64,000 nucleotides of DNA from Ctena decussata (Eukaryota > Mollusca > Bivalvia > Lucinida > Lucinidae): the NCBI GenBank assembly GCA_963989385.1, contig OZ022512.1:27053899-27117898 (forward strand), written 5' to 3'. Numbering within the stretch: the stretch's first letter is position 1; every line of letters starts with the position of its first letter. Position numbers and translations under genes: made by a program. This document shows, piece after piece, positions 59,201 through 64,000 of the stretch. The notes below the pieces were generated by a model. That model saw only the letters and a program-made list of their open reading frames with translations, was not told the origin of the DNA and did not search any database.

Positions 59201-61542
59201 ATCCATTAAGCCAGGAAGGCTCATTTCCTGAGACCCTGAAAATAGGACCAAGGTCACTAACATCTAATAACTTCTGTACCCAGGGTGAAGTCTTTTTCTA
59301 CCATTAGACATAACCTTCTGTGAACTTAGAATTAATTTTCAAGGTCACCAAAAATTTTTCAGTTGTGCTTTTTCCCAAGGATAATTTCATATTAATGTTT
59401 ATGAATTTAACATGTCATAGATTTAGCTTTAAATTCTCTTCTTAGAGCTCTGACTCACTTGAAGCAAGCTGATTGAGAAGCCTGGATGAGGTTCAGTGGT
59501 GATCCAGACTCTAAACTGATCATGTATCTGTTGTGTCTCGATCAGTGTGTCCAGCAACTCATCCATAAAGTTTAGTCCCAGGTGACAGTTCTGTAGCAGT
59601 GCCCAGCCACCCTACAATACAAGACAACCATTATAAAACATATGAGCCACAACACGAGAAAACCAACAAAGTGGCATGATGTGTGCCCAGCGAAGACTCA
59701 GAACAGCCTGGGCATCTGCCCAGTCTGATCAGAGTCTTTACTGTTTGCATGGAGCCAGCTTAGACTCTTTGCTACCCTCTAAGCACACAACAAAAACCCT
59801 GGTCAGAGTGGGAAGCTGCCAGGGGTGAGTTTTTGCTGGCGCACATGCCACTTTGTTTGTTTTCTCTTGTCGCGGCTCAATTATTAGTCTTACACTTTCT
59901 GAAGCTGCCACAAGAAACACTACCTAATGCCATGTGTCAAATGCTAGCTCAGCCTACCCATCCACTGAGTTTGATCAAGCTGTCCTGTTTGTACTAGCCA
60001 AAATCTATTCTGTGAAATAAGAGAACTTAACTGATCTATATGAGCAGATGCCTGGGCTGCTCTGTGTCACATCTATACCTCAACCTATATGACCTATGGA
60101 ACTTTGTTGGAAGACAAACATATTTAACGTGTTTGCTTTGAAGGTGTTATTTTGGCAAAATTTGCAATTTTTGACACAATCAACATCCCCTTGGAACATA
60201 GTTTCTATAATGTCACATCAATAATTAGAGAGCCACAAACATGTCATACCCATATAGCACTTGCAAGCAATACTAAGCTGGCTTAAGATGTACAGATACA
60301 TCTCTATGATCTGGCTGCCACTTTTGAATGACTAACAATTTTAACGGTTCGAAAATTTAACAGCTCTCTCATTAATTAACAATGTCGCTGGTTTTGATCA
60401 ACTCTGCCCAGATCTCGAAAATTTTTCAGCAGGTATCAATGACAGTACCTTTCCACATTTAGTTTCTTATTATCATATACTATATGCATTTGTATCTGAA
60501 TCGTTGATGACAAATTAACTCACTGTCTGCATGAACTGATGAATCAACTTTCTTGCATGAATTTCTTGACCTTGACCCATGGATATAGCACGAATCTCTG
60601 AAATTAAGTGCCAAAGTAAGAAATTAGAAATTATCTTATACATATACAAAGTTGAATATAAGCCAGGACGTGATCACAAAGGAGCTCAGACGCAAAGATA
60701 TGCCTGCAATGAGTCTTCAAACCTCCCTACATGAATTCTGCATGGCCCAAATGTTGTGTATCAGAAACAGTTTAAGCTCTTTAGATGCACAAGCAGAATT
60801 AAGACTTTGCTATTTTCCAAATGAGTGAGTGAGTAAATTTGAGTTTAGATTTACTGTCCCTCAGTTTAAAGTCGGACCTGAAATACTGGAGGTGCAGAGA
60901 ATCCTGCCACTCCTGGATTGGTAGCCTAGCACTTAATACACTAGACGATCTCTACTCCTGCTGTTTCCAAATGTCCAACAGCAGTATTAGCTAGCTGTTA
61001 ACTCATTTACATTAGAACTTCAATGGCTCCAACCCTGATGGCTCGCTGACCCTGCCTGGCTAGAACTCTTTCCTGGGTCGCTAGAGATCACTTTATATAG
61101 AAACTAACCCTGGATGCCTCAAAACTACCCTTGGCTGAAACTAATTTTCATGGTCCCAAGCCTGTTCGAGGCGATGAAGTTCCACTGTATTCTCTTTAAC
61201 AGTGGAAAAGAAGGTAATTTCCTATACATGCATACTTGTAAAAGTATACTGATCTGCATCACATGAATTTCAATGTTCAAATTCTTTCTTAATTCTATAT
61301 AACACATGAAAATAAATCTTAAGTAATTTAACTGTATACCTAACTGGAGCTTTTTAGCAAGACTTTCAATTTGATTAGTTGGATCAGATCCCATGGACAA
61401 GAAGCAAATCAGGGGCACCCTTGGTTCACTTTCTCCCCAGGTGGCTTCCAAGTTCAAGATGACAGACTCAGCATATGCAGATCCCATGGAGTCACTGATG
61501 TACTTTCTAGCCTGAGGAATTGTCCTATCTGGGCACCAAGAC
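37962..61542 (-). CDS. DNAH8: axonemal dynein heavy chain, DNAH5/DNAH8 group (gene span; last 12 exons, 5' incomplete)
   Basis: This encodes the motor subunit of the ciliary outer dynein arm, an ATP-driven microtubule motor. On the - strand, 61542-61340, 60597-60524, 59611-59459, 58224-58069, 54962-54846, 54043-53942, 46497-46337, 45055-44899, 44243-44091, 43657-43468, 38935-38814 and 38249-37962 join in one frame into 624 residues. Every junction is GT-AG. They cover the last AAA module and the C-terminal domain of the head. Hallmarks in order are RSWCPDRT (its R split upstream), [107 protein letters not shown] and the terminus [15 protein letters not shown]. The KVLFTQLP and [10 protein letters not shown] stretches fit DNAH8 better than DNAH5 from memory, so the paralog call is less certain than the family. 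The stalk, linker and other AAA modules are beyond 64000. Confidence 0.93.
38466..38700. repeat. E-family foldback repeat
   Basis: ATGAGCCCCGACACCACAAA at the left and CATACCACTTTGTGGTCATG at the right are the arms. It lies in the last dynein intron. Confidence 0.75.
38814..38935 (-). CDS. DNAH8: dynein heavy chain exon
   Basis: Acceptor TTTTTTGTAG, donor GTAAGC. It encodes [20 protein letters not shown] and ITSPPA. Two HINEs fill the 4.5-kb intron before it. Confidence 0.96.
39320..39515. repeat. F-family foldback repeat, copy 9
   Basis: GGGTACATGGAGGCACCTGT, GTCTACTCTCCAGCAGCAAA, TTCTTTCCTTTAAGAATAGT and AACAGGAAGTCATGAAAG follow the family order. Confidence 0.65.
40044..42301 (-). mobile_element. 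HINE/pearl-like element B2
   Basis: It is the inverted counterpart of B1. On + it begins AACAAGTAGCCCAAAGGGCA and ends CCTTCGGCTCAGGTGAGCT, with the (CCGT)n-type tract near 42220-42250. It carries the same flanking blocks and a 145-bp array (about 40680-41690) of six to seven units. It abuts A3 directly. Confidence 0.88.
40680..41690 (-). repeat. 145-bp tandem array in B2
   Basis: CACAGTGACCTTGACCTTGG recurs at roughly 145-base spacing, each time with CTACATTTGTGTGAAG or a close variant. It is the same unit as 30371-31393, inverted. Confidence 0.9.
42306..43362 (-). mobile_element. HINE/pearl-like element A3 (uninterrupted)
   Basis: On + it begins AACAAGGGCTTCGCAAGCGG and ends with the (GGAC)n tract (about 43263-43320), then TTTTTTCAAAACGGGCGTAT. 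Without interruption at the site where B4 sits in A2, it supplies the empty-site reference. Confidence 0.87.
43468..43657 (-). CDS. DNAH8: dynein heavy chain exon
   Basis: Acceptor TTATTTATCAG, donor GTAGGA. It encodes [35 protein letters not shown] and [10 protein letters not shown], ending one base into a glycine codon. Confidence 0.96.
44091..44243 (-). CDS. DNAH8: dynein heavy chain exon (acceptor inside a tandem duplication)
   Basis: The proximal acceptor TTGAACAG gives 51 codons, [20 protein letters not shown] through [11 protein letters not shown], joining in frame to both neighbours. An exact second copy of the acceptor lies 47 bases upstream (see 44231-44324). Using that copy would shift the frame and reach TGA at once, so the proximal site is chosen. 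Confidence 0.95.
44231..44324. repeat. exact 47-bp tandem duplication spanning a dynein splice acceptor
   Basis: The unit starting ACCTTTCTTTCACCTGTTCA and ending in a run of nine T plus GAG is present twice with no mismatch (44231-44277, 44278-44324). It contains 13 coding bases, the acceptor and the upstream tract of the dynein exon at 44091-44243. Confidence 0.95.
44368..44545. repeat. E-family repeat (shortened)
   Basis: ATGAGCCGTAAAACC and GATTTTGTCGTGTCACAGCT mark the ends. One internal arm segment is missing, leaving about 178 bases. Confidence 0.65.
44899..45055 (-). CDS. DNAH8: dynein heavy chain exon
   Basis: Acceptor TTCAG, donor GTATGC. It encodes [20 protein letters not shown], a [13 protein letters not shown] loop and [15 protein letters not shown]. 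Confidence 0.95.
45060..46320. other. dynein intron, nothing identified
   Basis: It is AT-rich, with short frames on both strands (for example 45215-45532) that resemble nothing known. No repeat structure was noticed. Confidence 0.5.
46337..46497 (-). CDS. DNAH8: dynein heavy chain exon
   Basis: Acceptor TGTTTGCAG, donor GTAAGT. It encodes [20 protein letters not shown] and [12 protein letters not shown], ending in a split threonine codon. The preceding 7.4-kb intron holds the three-layer transposon nest. Confidence 0.95.
47800..53220 (-). repeat. 454-bp tandem array, about 11 units
   Basis: GAATGACCTTGACCTTTAGT or close variants recur at 49285, 49741, 50046, 50500, 50952, 51405, 51857, 52312 and 52767, mostly 452-456 bases apart with some deleted units. 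Each unit has CATACCAAGTTTCAAGGTCA and GGTTTCAGAGGAGAAGATGT. Short frames of 60-128 codons here are repeat by-products. Confidence 0.92.
49796..49838. repeat. local inversion/hairpin inside the 454-bp array
   Basis: TACCAAGTATTGTACTTTCA is followed at once by its near-inverse AGGTACAATACTTGGTATAC. Part of the unit is missing here. Confidence 0.8.
53942..54043 (-). CDS. DNAH8: dynein heavy chain exon
   Basis: Acceptor ATTTTCCAG, donor GTAAGT; 34 codons. It encodes [20 protein letters not shown] and [14 protein letters not shown]. Confidence 0.96.
54050..54845. other. dynein intron, nothing identified
   Basis: Apparently unique sequence without a recognisable repeat or exon. Frames up to 63 codons are uninformative. 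Confidence 0.5.
54846..54962 (-). CDS. DNAH8: dynein heavy chain exon
   Basis: Acceptor TTTTAACAG, donor GTAAGA; 39 codons. It encodes [20 protein letters not shown] and onward to HLDDMDLKK, the invariant [10 protein letters not shown] block. Confidence 0.96.
54963..55935. other. dynein intron, nothing identified
   Basis: AT-rich sequence with no family member noticed before the F copy at 55940. Confidence 0.5.
55940..56165. repeat. F-family foldback repeat, copy 10
   Basis: GATGAATGGGTATACTTGCA, GGGGTCAACTCTTAAAGGAA and TTAAGAGTTGACCC follow the family order. The flank GAGGCAGGGGTTTTGTTAGA matches that of copy 6 (21115-21260). Confidence 0.65.
57001..57241. mobile_element. foldback MITE family S, intact copy
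   Basis: The ends GGGTCCAGTTGTTCAAACC and TTTTGAACAACTGGGCCC are inverse. Inner TTTTTTGTTGAAAAAAAAGT pairs with the TTCCAACAAAAAA side. It is 241 bp. Confidence 0.75.
57404..57539. mobile_element. short MITE with TTAGGCCTGATTTCC ends
   Basis: TTAGGCCTGATTTCC at the left mirrors GAAATCGGGCCTAA at the right, 136 bases apart. The internal AAATTTTGGTGTTACAAATG is unremarkable. Confidence 0.65.
58069..58224 (-). CDS. DNAH8: dynein heavy chain exon
   Basis: Acceptor ATCTTCACAG, donor GTAAGT; 52 codons. It encodes [20 protein letters not shown] then [19 protein letters not shown]. Open frames on the opposite strand here are shadows. Confidence 0.96.
58370..58602. mobile_element. foldback MITE family G, copy 2
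   Basis: It has the same order as 22366-22610: CTCAACTCAGCTGAGCATGA, TTTCTCTGCTGAT, GCTATTTATTAGCAGG and GTTTTATAACCTTGGGGCC. A small AGCAGAGAAAATT duplication lies inside. Confidence 0.78.
58610..58770. repeat. dispersed repeat shared with 39535-39655 (inverted)
   Basis: AGCCACTTGGGGAATGTCGT and GAGAATTGAACTGAAC correspond, inverted, to TTCAATTCTCGTATC and CCCCAAGTGGCTTAG near 39550. No terminal structure was found. Confidence 0.55.
58850..59345. repeat. diverged HINE-core-like repeats and a SINE remnant
   Basis: AGGTCAAAGTCATCATACAT, CTCCTGTGACCTTGAAAATG and ACCAAGGTCACTAACATC recur with the spacing style of HINE cores but heavily diverged. Within it, 59097-59222 read on - has TGGCTTAATGGATAAGAGC (box A-like) and GTTCAAGCTTGGGTCG (box B-like), a probable tRNA-derived SINE. 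Confidence 0.5.
59459..59611 (-). CDS. DNAH8: dynein heavy chain exon
   Basis: Acceptor TGTATTGTAG, donor GTGAGT; 51 codons, phase 0 to 0. It encodes [20 protein letters not shown] and [19 protein letters not shown]. Confidence 0.96.
59641..59880. repeat. E-family foldback repeat
   Basis: The left arm GAGCCACAACACGAGAAAAC and the right arm TTTTCTCTTGTCGCGGCTCA are complementary. Inner GATCAGAGTCTTTACTGTTT and GGTCAGAGTGGGAAG are variants of the family blocks. Confidence 0.78.
60524..60597 (-). CDS. DNAH8: dynein heavy chain exon (24 codons)
   Basis: Acceptor TTAATTTCAG, donor GTGAGT. It encodes [20 protein letters not shown] then [12 protein letters not shown] is a signature of dynein AAA modules. 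Confidence 0.95.
60824..60963 (-). mobile_element. tRNA-derived SINE family M, copy 2 (diverged)
   Basis: Read on -, it follows 3795-3959: TACCAATCCAGGAGTGGCAG, the GACTTTAAACTGAGG block and an (ACTC)n tail. Ten-base target duplications TTTCCAAATG lie at 60814-60823 and 60964-60973. Confidence 0.78.
61340..61542 (-). CDS. DNAH8: dynein heavy chain exon (most upstream in window)
   Basis: Acceptor TTTTCTGCAG and donor GTATAC on the - strand. It encodes [20 protein letters not shown], then [20 protein letters not shown]. It enters with one base of a split codon (arginine expected), so another exon lies upstream. Confidence 0.95.
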
Positions 61543-61612
61543 CTGCAGAAAATAAATGTGAACAAGTTAATGGGTTTCCTGGGACTGAGTATTGGAGACA
61601 AAATTTTTCCAT

Positions 61613-62080
61613 GGGGGTAACAGAGCTCCAGATAAGGAGGGATTTTAAAGATATTGTGGGATTTTGAGGATAATTCTAAGAAATTTTTCTTAATTCTCTA
61701 CAAGACTACTCTAATGAGGGGTCACAACATATGTTTTATGGAGATATATGGATTTATTGATTTATTTATTGCTTAACATCCACGGTAAACATCTATGGTC
61801 ATGTCGGGATGGTCAGTTAACCTAACCACACTATTCCTGGGCAGGCTTAGACCTCCTAAGTGGTTAACCAGTACTAAGTGCACATACATTCGCCAGTAAC
61901 TGACAACTGCCCTTCTTGAATCAGCAGAAGGAGAAACGAAAGTATGTGGCCAGACCGGGTTTCGAACCCAGGACCTCTGACTTATGAGTCAGGTGCCCTA
62001 CCGATTGCGCTACGCGGCCCGGCTGGAGATATATGGAAAACTTTCCCTTAATTATCCCTGTAACTCCTTCTTAGAGCCCT
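61613..62080. mobile_element. MITE family D, copy interrupted by a SINE
   Basis: The left half starts GGTAACAGAGCTCCAGATAA. The right half resumes after the SINE with AATTATCCCTGTAACTCCTT and ends TTAGAGCCCT. The SINE target duplication lies within it. Confidence 0.75.
61753..62023 (-). mobile_element. tRNA-derived SINE family T, copy 3
   Basis: Full-length copy. On -, GCGCAATCGGTAGGGCAC and GGGTTCGAAACCCGG are the promoter boxes, and the anticodon arm CTGACTCATAAGTCAG resembles tRNA-Met. Exact 14-bp target duplications TGGAGATATATGGA lie at 61739-61752 and 62024-62037. Confidence 0.9.
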
Positions 62081-64000
62081 GGGTAACTCTTCAGGTGTTA
62101 ACAAGGCTTGTAGTCAGGTGGCGGATTCGAGAAAAGTGCTCTAGAAAATGAGTTTGTGGGCACTTTCGCGGCATGATGGGCAACCATGCTAAAAATACTT
62201 ATTGATATGTCCTCGTTTATTTTTTGCCGGTTGCCAAGCATGACTGCCTATTATGTACCGAATAAACGAGGTCAAAGGTCATTAAGTGCAAAATCACAAA
62301 AAACTGCTTAGAAAATGATTATTGTACATTTAAGATATAAATATGACTGCAGTTAAATGCTGAACATATTGAAAACCTCATTCGGCAATAGTAAAGCATA
62401 TTTGGATAGTTTCTGTTCAATAAAACTGTGTATGTGTCCGTCCGTACACCTGTTTTTCTGAATGTACATGCAGTCATAGAGCTCACTTTAATATTTTATA
62501 AATCGAGGACTGCACGGTATAAATATATGAACAACATGTTTCAGTTTAGTAAATTATATATTTTTAAGCAAGCTATCATATATTTCTAGCTCAACATTTA
62601 CATTACAAACAGTTGGATTCATTAGCATGTGTTGTTTACAATACATAAATTGTTTACAGTTGCCATCTGAAATATAATGCAGAAAAATAGCCATAAAATT
62701 ATTTGTAACGGTGTTTACACATTAAGATGCAAAAACTTTAAAAGTATAAGCTGTGAAGCAGATAAAATTCAATGTAGATAAATCAATCTCATGTAGTTTA
62801 CGTTACCAAAATTGGTAAATTAGTCATTTAAATTACTATTAAGCGATTCAATTAAATAGACAAGCATAGTATCATGTATGTTCTGTGTTTATAGATGTTT
62901 TTTTTTGTTTATAAAGTTGACAATAATTCATTTTGCAAACTACATTTAGACATAAAATACACGTAAGCATGATGTCGAGAATAAGTTTTCAGTTATACAG
63001 GAGTATTTTATGTGTATAATCCAGAATATCGAAACTTGTCGACCGACATTTTGAAACTCATCGCCTCATGCTTTTGATTCTAAATACAGGCAAATTTGTG
63101 CAACTACTGTAACCTATACGTTTTTGTAGGAGTGTTATAGCATCGCTTGTAATTTACGTTAAGACAGACAGGTCTGTGGGAAACGAATAAATTAATTCGA
63201 ATATAAATATTGCTATTGCCCATATGACATTATGTTGGTCCTCGTCTGAATCGCCTCTTCTAGACATTCCTCATGGGACTGATGACTATATAACTTGCAC
63301 TGAAAAAGTATGAGAAAACTTAAAATCAAATGATTTCATTTATAAGTACCCTGTTGTTAAGCGGCATTGTAGAGGCTACTAAGATGGCTCCCATAACTTC
63401 AACAGAATATTGTCTTAGTTAGTTTAATTTAGTGGCTACAGAGCTTATAGAGGCTGTCTGAAATAATGACTCAGCTGCTCCAGGTTGCATGAGGCGTGTT
63501 TTACACTTTTCAGAATTTCTCAGGAAAACATCAAAACAAACCTAGTTTGCTGTATTCAAACCTTTCGCGTCATTTTTACTTGAAGTTTCATATTATTCTA
63601 ATTGATGCATTCGAAGCTCATACATTTGCATATAGCCATTTAATGGACTAAAACTGACTTCGTTAGCCTGTGTAGTTTACGTTATAGGAAGTGTTTATTT
63701 CGTACCTGAAATCTATTAAATTTTTAAAAAGGGCATAACACTGACTTGAAACTGTGTCTTTATATAAATATGCATACAGTACATGTAAAATATTTAACAA
63801 TATGCTGCTTAATATATAAATACAAACGGAACCAGATGAATCAAGGAGGTGGGGGAGGAAGGGGTGAAAATTGTAAAAATAGCGCCAGCCATCCCCAATG
63901 GAAAGATTTATACAATATTACTCCTACTATCTTAACACTACATTTGTCAACGGTTGTAATGTCATAAATGAATGAAACCAGTTATAACTAAAGGTGTAAA
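62081..64000. other. upstream dynein intron or flank, no exon seen
   Basis: Strongly AT-rich sequence. No - strand exon compatible with dynein residues before SWCPDRT was found, so the next upstream exon is beyond 64000. Confidence 0.55.

Noticed and set aside
61125..61601. 158-codon - frame as a whole gene
   Set aside because: Only its middle (61340-61542) is a dynein exon; both ends run through the splice sites into introns.

Overview
The window is a eukaryotic nuclear sequence, most likely from a bivalve mollusc. It is AT-rich, with short coding exons (about 60-290 bases) joined by GT-AG introns of up to 7 kb. It is full of bivalve-type repeats: pearl/HINE-like elements with (CCGT)n tracts and tandem core repeats, foldback MITEs and tRNA-derived SINEs. 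Nothing bacterial or viral was recognised.

Two protein-coding genes lie tail to tail. NDUFS1 (75 kDa iron-sulfur subunit of mitochondrial complex I) is on the + strand from 469 to 33368. Its 18 in-window exons encode 700 residues up to the stop; the start codon and targeting peptide are upstream of the window. An outer-arm axonemal dynein heavy chain of the DNAH5/DNAH8 group, closest by eye to DNAH8, is on the - strand from 61542 down to 37962. Its last 12 exons encode the C-terminal 624 residues of a protein of about 4,600; the rest lies beyond 64000. AATAAA signals follow both stops (33533 on +, 37857-37862 on -). The two genes are functionally unrelated.

The remaining sequence is mostly mobile DNA. 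Four families (here A, B, C, K) share an architecture: a subterminal inverted repeat at each end, a (CCGT)n-like tract at one end, tandem core repeats of about 145, 171, 326 or 454 bp, a small 3' hairpin followed by CTTGTT or similar, and insertion into T-runs without target duplication. This matches pearl elements of bivalves and Helentron-associated interspersed elements (HINEs). They are nested in each other and in palindromic MITEs (D and S). Two insertions can be compared with their own empty sites inside the window. Several core repeats carry an AAGGTCAAGGTCA motif that matches the extended nuclear-receptor half-site.

Layout: 1-33368 NDUFS1 with repeat-filled introns (hAT-like 2275-3657, Tigger-like 6749-7933, mariner-like 8045-9399 and 23683-24584, HINEs at 9742, 18114, 26744 and 29770). 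33369-37856 is the intergenic tail, with mini-HINEs and an 84-bp minisatellite. 37962-61542 is the dynein gene, with a HINE pair at 40044-43362 and a three-layer nest at 46721-53482. 61543-64000 shows no exon. Coordinates of splice sites were read directly. Repeat boundaries are exact where a target-site duplication or empty site fixes them and approximate (about +/-10-20 bases) otherwise.
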